Below, piece after piece: positions 38,869 through 50,580 of a stretch of DNA of 64,000 nucleotides. The DNA is taken from assembly GCF_019925205.1 (NCBI RefSeq), contig NC_083566.1:9610001-9674000 (forward strand), given 5' to 3'. How positions within the stretch are numbered: the first letter of the stretch is position 1; each line of letters begins with the position of its first letter. The position numbers and the translations under genes were made by a program. Source of the DNA: Metopolophium dirhodum (taxonomy: Eukaryota; Arthropoda; Insecta; Hemiptera; Aphididae). The notes below the pieces were generated by a model. The model ran no database searches, had not been told where the DNA came from, and worked only from the letters and a program-made list of their open reading frames with translations.

Positions 38869-41800
38869 ATGTCTGCATTTGAGTACTACGCCAAGAAGAG
38901 CATTACTGAGGACAATGTGAACCGTAAACGTAAAAACAAGAAGAAATTAAAAAAAACTCCAGTTAAAATTACTAAGACCGAAAGTGGTGATGAGAATCCA
39001 AAAAAAACCAAGATCCATGTTTTGAATAATATTTATAACCTTAACTTAAAAGATTCTTCCAAAACTGGGCAAAAATTGTTGGAATGGCTAATACATCCTA
39101 ACAGTATTGACGATTTTATGAGGTAAGTGATGTGTACGTAATTTCATGTATATAATATGTATATTATATGTATATCATAATATATCCATGTGTAATAATA
39201 ATAATAATATATCCTCTTATTTGTGTTAATATTTTATGATACTTAGCTAATGTAAAATTTATATAATACCTAACTATTTTTTGGTTTCACTGACAATTGG
39301 ATTTTTAAGAATCGTATTATTTGATCTAATAACTGAATTAAAATGTATTTTTTCTCAGGGATCATTGGGAAAAAACCATCCTGCATGTGCCAAGAAACAG
39401 TTCTAATTACTTTTCACAATTGTTCTCTCTTACTGAACTTGATACCATTCTTCGTGAAAATAACCTTCAATATGGGACAAATGTAGATATTACATCTTAT
39501 ACAGACAATGTACGTGAAACACATAATCCAGTTGGCCGAGCTCATCCTCATGTTGTTTGGGATTATTACAACAACGGATGTAGTGTCCGGTTACTGAACC
39601 CTCAGCTATTCGCTCCAGAAATTTATAAATTCATGACTAATCTACAAGAATATTTTGGCTCATTAGTCGGTTGTAATGTTTACCTTACACCACCATTTTC
39701 TCAAGGTTTTGCTCCTCACTATGATGATATTGAAGCATTTGTTGTGCAAGTAGATGGTGAAAAACATTGGAGGGTTTATAAACCAAGGTAAATGATCTTA
39801 GACATTCATAGTTGATTATAATTTGTTTCATACTTTTTTATTTTTAGGAGTGAGTTTGAAACCCTGCCAAGGACTTCAAGCCGAAACTTTCATCAAAATG
39901 AAATAGGAGAACCAATTCTTGATGTAATATTAAGACCTGGAGATTTTTTGTACATGCCTAGAGGATACATTCATCAAGCTGATACTTTATTTACAGAAAC
40001 ACATTCTTTACATTTAACATTTTCATCATATCAACAAAATTCTATGTATGATTTTCTTCAAGTGGTAAGAAGTTGTAATTATTTACTACCTATTACTTAC
40101 CTTTTTTTTTTTAATAATATTGTTTCTTCTAATTTATAAATAATACATTTTTTGATATTAATATGATTGGAGTTTATCTTTTGAAATTTACGTGGATTTG
40201 AGTTTTTGATTTTCAATTTTCAATTTAAACTTATCAACTTATACAAATTAAATTAAAGGAAATTATTTATTTTTATTTTGTTCATAATCTTACAAATTAC
40301 AATTGATATCTTTTGGGGGCTCTATGTTTTTGTATTTTTTTTAAAGTAATTATTTAGAATTTGTTAAAACTAATTACATTTATTTTGTATCTTTTTTTCA
40401 TATTTACAATTTTTAATAAATAAATATTGTCTAATATTAGGTACTTATTTTTTTAGAAAAATTAATAAACTGTTATTTTTAGGTAGTTAATAATTCTTTA
40501 AACAATGCTGTGAAGAATGATATATCCTATAGATCTGGATTGCCTGTTGGATACCAACATTTTGGAGGATTATGTGAATCAGAAAAATCACTTCCCCGTA
40601 CTGTTCAAAGACAACAATTTGAAAATCAAATCAACCAACTTATAAGAAACTTAAAAAATCACTTAGACCTTGATCATGCTATTGACATGTTTTCATTGAA
40701 AAATTATTACACAAATTCATTGCCACCGTCAATATGCAATGGTAATTTACTTATTATTTTAAGTTGAGAAGGGCTTATTGATAATGTGAATCATATTAAC
40801 TATATTTCTAGTCAAATAAAATTACAGTGTAACCCAATCTATTCACCTAAATAATTGGGTTGCAATGAAACTATAAAATAAAATAATTTTTGTATGCCAT
40901 TAAAAAGCTAATTAAATATAATCAAACAAAACCTTATTTTGTACATTACATACAAATAGACACAACTATGACACAATACATTCTAAATCTTCCAACATTT
41001 TCACTTATTGTTTTGTGTTATACCTAAGTCATATTTAAATCAAACATATTATGTTTATAGTTGAAATGCTACGGACAGTTGCTAATGGTACAAGGATGTT
41101 ACCTGATGGAAAAACCACAGGAGAAGAGGTAAACCTTGAAATTGCTGAAGTTAAACTTATTCGTAAAAATTGCTTTAGGTAAGACACATACTATACAAAA
41201 TATTTCAAATCTATTGGTTATATTAAAAATGTTTTTTAATTTTTATATTATTGTATTAGAGACTTAGTTTCTATTTTTTTTTTTTTTAAATAATAATTTA
41301 TTGGCGTGAATGTATTACGTTTAATATATTATTAATATTGATTTAAACATTTATTTTTCATTGTGATGAAAGTCATAAAAATGCTTGGATATTTTATTTA
41401 ACATTTGATTATGAAAAGTATCTAATAATCTTTTAGCTTATTGTGTTCACATGTGCTATTTATTGTAATATATAATAATAAAACGTTACTATTGTAGACT
41501 GGTTGAAGAAAGCATGTTGGATGAAGAAACTGATCAAATGACAAACGAGTTGAGATTATATTATAACCTTGATAATTCTAAACAATTACATGGTAACGAT
41601 TGTCAATTTGTTGTCATACCAGATGAAATGGGATTATTTGTAAAGAAACTGTTTAATATGTATCCATCTTTTATAAAAGTATCTGACTTATGCGATGACA
41701 ACGAACAGGTAAATATTAATTAAGTTGCAAAAAATAAAAATTATATACATGAGTGATAGTTATTTGTTTGTTTTCATATTATTAGTTATATTAATATTGA

Positions 41801-42913
41801 TGATGCTTCTTACAAAATTAAATATGATTTTTTTACAATTATTTTAACTAATAATAAGTTAAAGTTATGCTATTTTCTTAGTTTTTTTTTTAAATTGAAA
41901 GATTTTATTTTAACAATACATTATTCATGGTTGAGTATGACACAGTAGTTCTATTTATTATATCATCAATAGTATTTATTGAAATAATATTATGTTTTAA
42001 ACATAGATAGAACATTACATCTTATCCGTGAAGAATGAATCTATACGAATTGAGGCCAAAAAGTATACCTTTATCAATTATCAATTATCTATGTAGATAA
42101 TCATGCGTATAAAAATGTAAACAAACAGTTTAAATTGCTCATCTATGTTGGACCGCATTATTAATAATGAATACGTTATGTCCTATCTATGTCTTCATTA
42201 TCTATGGTTTTAAAATACAATTTATACTTTATAGAGCAATTTACTAATATCACTTTTCTTCTGATTTAGACATTTTATTTTTTGGTACATATTTAGTATG
42301 TTCAATTTTTACTGGTTCAATTTAAGTACAGACCGAATTGTATAACTCAGATTTTTTTTATATTTTTATGTTATATACATTGTTTATCCTAATATTAAAT
42401 TTACTTGGAAACAAAGAAATAACCCAACTACAATAATCATTAGGGGTTTGACCAAACTATTTTGTATAAATGTATCATGTCCTGGAATTAATCAATATTA
42501 ATCAGTAATAGTCTAAAATTTGAATAATTACCAGCAGTATTTTGTAAAACTTAGGTTTTAACATTATTTGTACTTATACCATAACATATAATATAATATA
42601 TTATAATAGTAATATAAAATACAAACATAACAAATTGTGACTTATCAAAAACTAATACCTAGATCATATAATTATATATGATCTAAGGACTAATATAATA
42701 AACTAGTTAAGTGTTATACATTAAATTTAAATTGTATAATTTTTTTTTAATGTAAATACAAAAAAAAAACAAATTGTTTAATAATAATTATTTTTTTAAA
42801 CGGATATAACACTTATGTATACAAATATGTTTCAGGTTATGCAGCTTGTGAATGATTTATGGGAACGAGGATTGTTAATTACTTCAAAAAATATTACGAC
42901 AATGTCTAATTAG
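38869..42913 (+). CDS. RIOX1: Ribosomal oxygenase 1 / NO66 (JmjC histidyl hydroxylase), 7 exons, 521 aa
   Basis: Exons are 38869-39122, 39359-39787, 39848-40064, 40483-40741, 41061-41178, 41498-41708 and 42836-42913 (1566 nt with stop). Residues 1-50 are a Lys-rich, nucleolar-targeting-like tail (RKRKNKKKLKK). The JmjC domain follows: HPHVVWDYYNNGCSVRLLNP, then the iron ligands H205 and D207 (in FAPHYDDIEAFVVQVDGEKH) and H270 (in DFLYMPRGYIHQA). The 65-residue spacing between the two His ligands equals that of human NO66. A helical dimerisation region and a winged-helix domain end the protein. The enzyme uses Fe(II), 2-oxoglutarate and O2 to hydroxylate a histidine of ribosomal protein uL2 (RPL8), and a histone H3K4/K36 demethylase activity is also reported. 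All ligands are present, so it should be active. It is shorter than human or fly proteins because of the short tail. It runs divergent from MED9 and convergent with the MCFD2-like gene. Confidence 0.95.
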
Positions 42914-42973
42914 TAATTGAAAGAAACATAACGTGTATATTAAAATTTATGTTAGAAATAATACTTAACTTAC

Positions 42974-42979
42974 AATAAA
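42974..42979 (+). terminator. Polyadenylation signal of RIOX1
   Basis: AATAAA lies 61 bases after the RIOX1 stop, within the 101-bp gap to the stop codon of the opposing gene. The two transcripts may therefore overlap at their 3' ends. Confidence 0.55.
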
Positions 42980-43014
42980 CAATACATTTTAAGAAAGTAA
43001 TATATTATAATATT

Positions 43015-46000
43015 TTATGCATTTTGTAAATGCTTGTTCTTGGCAATCACATATTCAGTGTAGCTGAGAAATCCATCATAGTTTGTATCATCATCATACA
43101 GTATTTGATCAACTAAATCTAAAAAAAAGTTTTAGTATGTTTTATTTGTGACTAAATAAATACTTTACCTGTATAATTTTCTAAATTTGATATTTTTGTT
43201 TCCGTATCCCCATAATTTTCCATGTTATGAGCAAATGCAGACATTAGTTCTAATCCATCAAGCATTGTGTTTTTATCATAGTCATGAGCACTATATAATT
43301 AGTAAATTGATTAATTAATTCTATACAAAATATTATTTTTTATTTGTGTATGTTACCCACATGAAATATCTAAATTCTAATTCTTCATCTGTTAAATTAC
43401 TATCGTCTATGTCTGGAAGTCCAAGATCCTCTTCAATGTGTCTGTTTAATTTTTAAAACCATTTATTTTTGTTACAATTGTAGACAATGCTCGTATAGGA
43501 AAAAATACAAAAGGTTGGTCAAGATTTTTAACATCTTAATTTGTAGGTATATTTTCATTAAATTGCCTTATACATGTTTATGACTAGATCGCGGATTTAT
43601 ATGCATTAAAAACCAACCAAATATGCGCAAAAAAATCATAAATATGTATAAATATATGCACAAAAAACAAAAATATGCATAATAAAATTATCAAAAAAAT
43701 TATCGAACCCTACTATAAATACTTATCTACTTTTGTTTTTTTTTTGTACGTAGTTTTAATCTATAAGAAAAAAATACGAATCAATTTATATCAACAATGT
43801 ATCCTAAAACAAATTTTAGTCTTTAAAATCTTTATCTTATGTATTTTATTACCCCGATTATTGATCTAATGTCATATTTGGGAAAACCGTTTATACCTAC
43901 AAGTATACCTATTAATATATTTTAATATTAATCGAAACTATAAAAATATGATATTTTTTTCTTATAATATTATAATACTATATATTTTAAAAATGTCTAA
44001 AAAAAACATCGAAATATGCACTAAAAGATCAAATATGCTATTTAAATTGTAAAATAAGCCCTTAAAATAGAAAAATGTCAAAATATGCGCTAAAAGGTTT
44101 CATTTTTTAAATCGTCATGTCATAAAACAAATTGTGTGCTCACTTAGCATATCATACGATCAATCAGAATAAATATGCAAATGCATACAAATCCGCGCTC
44201 TACTTATTATGTAGGTACAAGCATAGACTTATAATTCTATTGTAAGTCTATGGGTACAAGTCACAGATATATAAAAATACTAGACTGCCCGACTTGGAAA
44301 TTACTTCGAAGCCGAAAAAATGGCCGATATTCTCTTATCTTAGAGGTGAATATTTACATTTTTATAACATTTATAAAGATATTATTAACTTCGAAATTAT
44401 TCAACAGTTATGTAAAATATGTAATAAGTATCTATTCAATTTATCATGTGAATCATATGTAGTTAACTATGTGAATATTACATACCTATTTTATAAAGAT
44501 TTGTTTAAATAAATCTATTAGATAAGAGAATTTTGGCCATTTATAAATATTGTTTAATAATTTAATTAGTTATTATTACATTGAATATTGCTGTAATGAG
44601 ATTTTCTTTCAAATTTCGAAAACTAACCTAACACGAATGACCCGTGAATCGTGATTAGTACGAAGAATGGATTTATATTGACTAAAACTTGTTTACTAGG
44701 TAATGACAAAAATAAATAATGTAAAGGCATAATAGACCTATAAACTAATGGACAGCGCATTTCACTCCGTCCTGTCATCAATGCACGGGAATCATATAAG
44801 AGAAAGAAAGAAGAAAAACGAAGAAAGAAAGAACATAAAGGGGATAATCATAGACGTATGAAACTAATACTGTATTTCCTCCACGTTCTCTTTTCTCTTT
44901 TACTCTATAATCTATATCGTACCCCTGACCTATCTCTCTAAGCGCTGTCCATTAGTTATAAGGTCTATGTGTAAAGGTAATCATATCGGTCGTCTGACCA
45001 AGATAAGATTTGATGGTAAATTTACGATAATTCGACAAATAACTCAATACTTATAGACGTTCATTAAATAAATACCATTTTAAATTCACAAGATTTTCAA
45101 AAATGTGATTATGCAATTATATGCATTATGTTCAAAATATGCAAAAAAAAAAGTTATTCTATTTAGTCAAAAATAACCCAAACCTTGGACATATCTACAA
45201 CCAATCAATTATTTGGACTCAAGGAAAAAAACATGCAGATGCATAGAAATCCTAGGCCTATAAATAACTAGAGCGCGGATTTGTATGCATTTGCATATTT
45301 ATTCTGGTTGATCGTATGATATGCTAAGTGAGCACACAATTTGTTTCATGGCATGACGATTTAAAAAATGAAACTTTTTAGCGCATATTTTGACATTTTT
45401 TTATTTTAAGGGCTTATTTTACAATTTTAATAGCATATTTCATCTTTTAGTGCATATTTCGATGTTTTTTTTTAGACATTTTTTAAATATATAGTATTGT
45501 AGTATTATAGTATTATAGGTAATAAAAGAAAAAATATCATATTTATATAGTTTCGATTAATATCATATTTTTATTGTTTTGATTAATATCAAAATATATT
45601 AATAGGTATACTCGTAGGTATAAACGGTTTTCCCAATTATGACCTTGGATCAATAATCGGGGTAATAAAATACATAATAAGATATAGATTTTAAAGATTA
45701 AAATTTGTTTTAGGATACATTGTTGATATCAATTGATTTCTATTTTTTTCTTATAGATGAAACTACTTACAAAAAAAAAAAAAAAGTAGATAAGTATTTA
45801 TAGTAGGGTTCGATAATTTTTTTGCTAATTTTATTATGCATATTTATGGTTTTTTAGCGCATATTTGGTTGGTTTTTAATGCATATAAATCCGCGCTCTA
45901 CTAATAAGTAATAACCTCAATACCAAATCGTAAGTTGTTTTCAATTCACTTTTTATACATTATTTTAAACTGAATTTTGTTTGAGGTAGCTTAAAACAAT

Positions 46001-48149
46001 CAACTCTTAATTAGATTGCTGCTATTTTAATACTATTTATAGTGATTTTTTTGTCATCTTTTTTTGTGTTTATTTTGATTGGGGTCTGTTTGAGTGCTGT
46101 CTGGTACTCTAATAGTAACATATTTTATTTTACATTGTTCGTTTTTTTTAAATTACTAAAATAATAAAATTTTTTTTGTGAAAATGTTTGTTAATTTCAT
46201 TAAATATCTATGTTTAACAAAAAATATTTCAAATTTGTTTGATCATAATTCGTGTATTTTTTTATTTATACAATTTAAAAGTATATACGTGGTCTGATGG
46301 TGTACTGACCTATGTTATAAATGTAGACTTTGATCGTTGGTAGTTAAGGCCGTTGGTACTAGGTAATTATTTTTAATATAATATTATTGAATAAAAAATA
46401 TCAAAGGATGCAACCTCTTTTCAATGAATCAAAAAAAATAATCAAAGGTATTTGTTATTTAAAATCTTGTGTGCCAGTAAATACAAATCAGTTGGAAAAA
46501 TAATAAATTGTATGTAAGTATATACTTATATGGCTTTGTTTCTTGTTGTACGCCTGTATCTTTCTATAATATGTATTATACAATTATAATTTATAATATA
46601 AAGATAAGGTAATTATATTATAATATAAGATACCTACCTACGACCTACCGTATATCTGAATAAAAAATTGAATATGCGCACACATTTCATAAATATGCAA
46701 AGAATATGTATAACAAAATGGATATTAAAAAAAAGTTAAAATTCTTTGATACTGTTCAAGTTTTTAAAGATTTAGGCTCAGATTTAGGTAGAATAGTTTA
46801 TAAAGTGTTTTAAATTATTGTTATTAATTTATTGATTATTATGAAAAATAGAAATTTAATAATACCTACCTAGGTACCTAATAGTAAATTATATAATATT
46901 TAGTATTGATATTCAAACATTTATAAATTTATCCAGCCAATATTTCGATTAGCTTAAGCTCAAAATAGGTTAATATAGCTAGTTATAATAAAAATTTTTT
47001 ATGTACCTACCTACTTAGTAGTTAGTACTTACGGTCTACCGTCTATGGGCTACGAGTCTACGACCTACCTACCTAATCAATCATTGAGCCAAATTTAAAT
47101 TATTTTATATTTATTTAATGTTTATAATATGCTATTTTTATGCAATTATTTAAAAATGTGTAACTTATATAGGTATATTTTTATTTCAAATATGCAAAAT
47201 AAAAATAAACTATAGGTATAGAATCTATGTTGACATAAATATATAATCAGAATTTATTATTCTAAGTTATTGGTTATTAAATTACCTATAGATAAGTACC
47301 TACCTACCAATTTATAGAATACTAAAGAATATGAATTTACATACAAATTTGGGCCTTGACTTATTATGACTTTATAAATAAGCATGCCAAACATTTTTAA
47401 AGAATTGGACAAAACTAAATATAACTACGCAAAATTAGAAACACCAAACAGTTTAAAAAAGGCTAACATCAAAATTTGAAACTATACCTAATCGAAATTG
47501 AAAAAAATTGTAGGTACCTAATAGGTATCAAGACTAACATTATAATAAAATATCAAACAATCAAAATAAGACTATATATTCAAAAAATTAAGAATAGGTT
47601 TATAACTTTATAAGGGTTTTAATTAATACAATAGGTAATACATAATATATAAGAACTTTGTGTAATGTCCATCAAATGTGTACCTAACGTGAAATTTGAA
47701 TGACAAGGGTCCTTAAACAAAGGCCTACTAAGGTACATCGTATATCATATAACTTACTATATAAGTGTTATGAATTATGATTGTGGAAAATGAAAGGCGG
47801 ATCGCGCAATCGTTACACAACATGAATCACCTATTGTAATAATAATAATAATAATAATTATTATTGTTATTATTATTATTATTGTGTATCTTATTATTAT
47901 ATCTATCATATTGTGTCGCCTATATTGTAATACGTATTTTACACTCGTAGTCACTGACCTCTTGTCGTGCAGTATCGGTTTGTCTTGAGTGAACTTCGTG
48001 TCGCCCATGGGCTTGGGGTGTTGGTGCTCGCGGTGGTGGCTTTCGATTCTCGGTTCGCCAGACACGGCGGCCCTCGGATGGTGCGGACCCCGTTGGAACC
48101 CGACGGCGATGCCCAGCAGCAACAGTTCGGCCAGCACCGCTCCTCTCAT
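43015..48149 (-). CDS. MCFD2-like EF-hand protein of ER-Golgi cargo export, 4 exons, 165 aa
   Basis: Exons on the minus strand are 48149-47959, 43441-43361, 43290-43169 and 43118-43015 (498 nt with stop). Exon 1 gives a signal peptide (MRGAVLAELLLLGIAVGF) and a His-rich linker ending ILHDKR, which splices in phase 2 to HIEEDLGLPDIDD. Two EF-hands follow: loop 1 D94-E105 (DYDKNTMLDGLE) and loop 2 D142-E153 (DTNYDGFLSYTE), with all calcium ligands typical. The order signal peptide, DxEHI-type helix, LxFRYF, HDYDxNxxLDGLEL and DDDxNxDGxxxYxE matches MCFD2. MCFD2 binds the lectin LMAN1 (ERGIC-53) and helps package glycoproteins into COPII vesicles. The exon 2 donor must be the weak GTGGGT (43,360), because the nearby GTAACA would give a stop. 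Intron 1 is 4.5 kb and filled with transposons. A 34-bp mini-intron with a local start near 43,515 was considered and rejected. Confidence 0.85.
43586..44201 (+). mobile_element. 616-bp inverted-repeat element, family C copy 1 (MCFD2-like intron 1)
   Basis: The terminal inverted repeats read AGAKCGCGGATTTRTATGC at both ends. The element is flanked by the direct repeat ACT (43,583-43,585 and 44,202-44,204), a 3-bp target-site duplication. The interior is about 80% A+T with many AAATATGCNC words and no gene. The frame 43,675-43,869 is chance. Confidence 0.85.
44222..44252. repeat. Short perfect hairpin CATAGACTTA...TAAGTCTATG
   Basis: A 10-bp stem and about 10-base loop, immediately after family C copy 1. 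TAGAC(C)TTA-type ends also occur in the element at 44,732, so this could be a tiny relic of that family. Confidence 0.5.
44732..44968. mobile_element. 237-bp inverted-repeat element, family D
   Basis: The 27-bp terminal inverted repeats, left 44,732-44,758 and right 44,942-44,968, differ at only about two positions and share AACTAATGGACAGCGC. The interior contains a purine-rich AGAAAGAAAG tract and a pyrimidine-rich CTCTTTTCTCTTTTACTC tract that can pair. No coding potential. A similar terminus occurs alone at 63,506-63,527. Confidence 0.8.
45270..45899 (-). mobile_element. 630-bp inverted-repeat element, family C copy 2, opposite orientation
   Basis: It is a near-identical reverse complement of copy 1, 1.07 kb away. 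It has the same terminal repeats and is again flanked by ACT on both sides (45,267-45,269 and 45,900-45,902). The two copies could fold into a stem of about 600 bp in the primary transcript. Confidence 0.85.
45903..47836. other. Remainder of MCFD2-like intron 1
   Basis: AT-rich DNA without a nested gene. AATATGC words recur near 46,670-46,710 and may be remnants of family C. Confidence 0.45.
47837..47884. repeat. (AAT)n/(TTA)n trinucleotide microsatellite
   Basis: It is an AAT run followed by its complement TTA/ATT run, so the tract is also palindromic. It lies in the MCFD2-like intron just downstream of exon 1. Confidence 0.9.
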
Positions 48150-48660
48150 GTTATATATTATAATAAAATGTATAGTGCGAGTTTATCCCTTCGCCCCCGG
48201 CTCCACCGACTCCTCGTCCTCGTCGTCCTCGTCGTCTATAGTCTATATCTCCTCTTCCTGTGTGCATACGACGGGGCATTTTTTTTTTTTTATTTCTATT
48301 TTATTTCATTTCATTATCCGCTTAACGGAATAATGTTTTCGCGCGCGACAGATGCGCTGCAGCTCGGTCTTGCCCACCGCGCCCCGCACGTACGCGAGCC
48401 ACCGATCTGCAAATTCGATTTACTCGGCAAGCGCACCACGGTTATTTCACGGCCGACGTGAACCCAGCGTGGTCCGATCACCACTCGTCTCCAGTGGCGT
48501 CGACGACGACAACGTTAAATCCAATAATCGGCGGGGGCCTATGTCCTGCCTGCACTTTGAGGAAAAAACCCTTTTACCCTCCCCACCATCACTCCAACAC
48601 TATACTATGCCCACCACTCTACCACTCTTTCCGCGAATTGGGTTTATTACTATTATAATA
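48150..48660 (-). promoter_or_regulatory. GC/CpG-rich upstream region of the MCFD2-like gene
   Basis: G+C and CpG content rise sharply from exon 1 to about 48,560 (for example GCGCCCCGCACGTACGCGAG near 48,378), in a window that is otherwise very AT-rich. It directly precedes the ATG at 48,149 on the minus strand and is best read as promoter and 5' UTR. Several long open frames on the plus strand here (47,967-48,663) are by-products of the GC content. A TC-rich tract lies at 48,200-48,240. Confidence 0.55.
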
Positions 48661-48989
48661 TAATATTGATCTGTATTCTTGCGGTGCGGCGTATATATTA
48701 TGTAAATGTTGACGTGTTGCCTATATTATATATTATTATGATCTAGATTCAAGGTAATACGAGCGTAACAGAAAGAACCGACGACTCTATGTAAGTCTGT
48801 ATTTAATAATATTATGTTTAACTCGCTTTTGTTATCAGTATATTTTTTAGTGCAATATAGGTATAATATTATAATGTTATACTATTAAGTATTTAACAGA
48901 AAAAATAAAGTTTTTTTTAAATATCGTATACAACAATGACACAAATGGGTTATTATTTAAGGGTGGTCAAACTCAACCGGGGTCCATGA

Positions 48990-50580
48990 ATAACGACGGA
49001 TTACTCTACCTATACGGCTATAAAGGATGATAAACCAAACATGTTCTTTCCCATTTTTCTTAAATAATGAGTTCATATAGAGTATTGATGTTAAATTCTG
49101 ATTTTTGGAATTTTTAAGTCTGGACCATATTTCCAATTATAATTAAATGATGTCATGTGGCGCTTCAAATTTAGTTTTTGCAAATGAAAACCAATCTTTT
49201 TTATTGTAAATTATCTAGTAGATGATTCTCTTGAAAATATAGACACATCTAAATCAAAATTTGAACGAGTTTGTGAGTTATTAATATTTTTATACTAATA
49301 AAGATAGTCCTTGTTGATACATCAACATTTTAAAAATAGTCATCTAGCTAACAATTTACAGGGAATAACTGAACAAGGATGATATTAATTTGAAGAAAAA
49401 AAGGTGGGTAAGTGGATGTCGCTCTTCAGTAGGTTATATAAAATTTTGAATTCTATGATATAATATCAATGTATACCTATACGAAAAACGATTCTGAGTG
49501 GAGACGGGTTGTCAGTGTGGATATTTGTAAATATATAATATTTATATCGTTATTACTTATTATTTATACGGTAGCCGGTAAATTGAATTGATAATACAAA
49601 ATTACAACAAAATAACTAAAATCGTTATTTTTGGTTATTTAATATGTAAAGTCGACCAAATTTGAACATAAAATAACTATAAAAAACTGTGTATTTATAT
49701 TTTTGAGATTTTTTGGTTACAGAATAGGTAACCTACTTACGCGAAACCTTGTTTTAAATTTTCAATCCTTAGCTATAAAAGTTGAACATTTTATACATTT
49801 TTAACTAAAAAATAATTATTACATTTTAAAATCTTATATTTAAAAAAAAAAAATTCGTGATTTTTACGCTTTTTGTCAAAATTTGAACTTTATATGCTTA
49901 TAAAAAAAATTGTGACTGGATTTTTAATATTTTTCAAATTTCATTGTAACAATATATTAAGAGCCTTGTATTACATTTTCAAGCTTTTTTACCAAACAAA
50001 TACAATTTTATTGACATTTATAGAAAAAAAAACTATAAAAATAATTGAAAATTAAAATATTTTGGATATTTTATCGTGTATAGTAAATGTGAATATAAAC
50101 AATCGGTGAAAGTTTTATGTATATACGGTAATTTGTTTTAGAGTTACGCCAAAACCAACATCGATTTTGTGTAAAATTACCTGTTTTTTCTTATTTTTCC
50201 CAGCGCTTTTGAAAAGTATTGGCAATTTTAAATTTTGACCTCCCAAATGCACCAACTATATATTCACTTTCCCATCAAACAAGATACTGTTGACGAAAAT
50301 CGGAGCAGTCTTACTGCCCCAAACGGTGATGACAGACACAAAAAAAAAACACACATTATTGTAAAATCAATACATACTCCACTTCGCTCAGAATCGAAGA
50401 GTAGTTATAGTATCGCCACAAGACGCTTTTTATATGTTATAAAAATTCCAAGTATTTGAAAGTATGGACTATATTTAAAAGTTCCAAAAAATCAGAATTT
50501 GAATAAATCCATTATTAAACAAAAATGGGGAGGAGGACCCCGAGCATAAGCATGCACGGTGAATCATACTGTATAGGTAC
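48990..50580. mobile_element. ~1.6-kb composite with long terminal inverted repeats, containing a family A element
   Basis: Sequence at about 48,990-49,165 is the imperfect reverse complement of 50,405-50,580; matching cores include AATTCTGATTTTTGGAATTTTTAA and TTCCAAAAAATCAGAATTTG. Inside, a family A copy runs from CGATTCTGAGTGGAGACGG (49,490) to CTTCGCTCAGAATCG (50,382-50,396), with its outer flank from about 49,395. No intact gene is present; the open frames at 49,873-50,055 and 50,235-50,459 are within the repeat. Confidence 0.7.

Noticed and set aside
43441..43530. Local start MLKILTNLLYFFLYEH for the MCFD2-like gene, splicing into exon 2
   Set aside because: It would need a 34-base intron, too short for insect splicing. 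The exon at 47,959-48,149 provides a better signal peptide and a family-like linker in the right phase.
44250..44512. Two overlapping frames of about 70 codons between transposons in the MCFD2-like intron
   Set aside because: The frames overlap, lack any known motif, and lie in intronic repeat-rich DNA antisense to the gene.
47967..48663. Several long plus-strand open frames, up to 164 codons, opposite the MCFD2-like exon 1
   Set aside because: They overlap each other in different frames, owe their length to local GC content, contain low-complexity Ser/Leu/Phe runs, and lie antisense to a recognisable signal-peptide exon that splices in frame.
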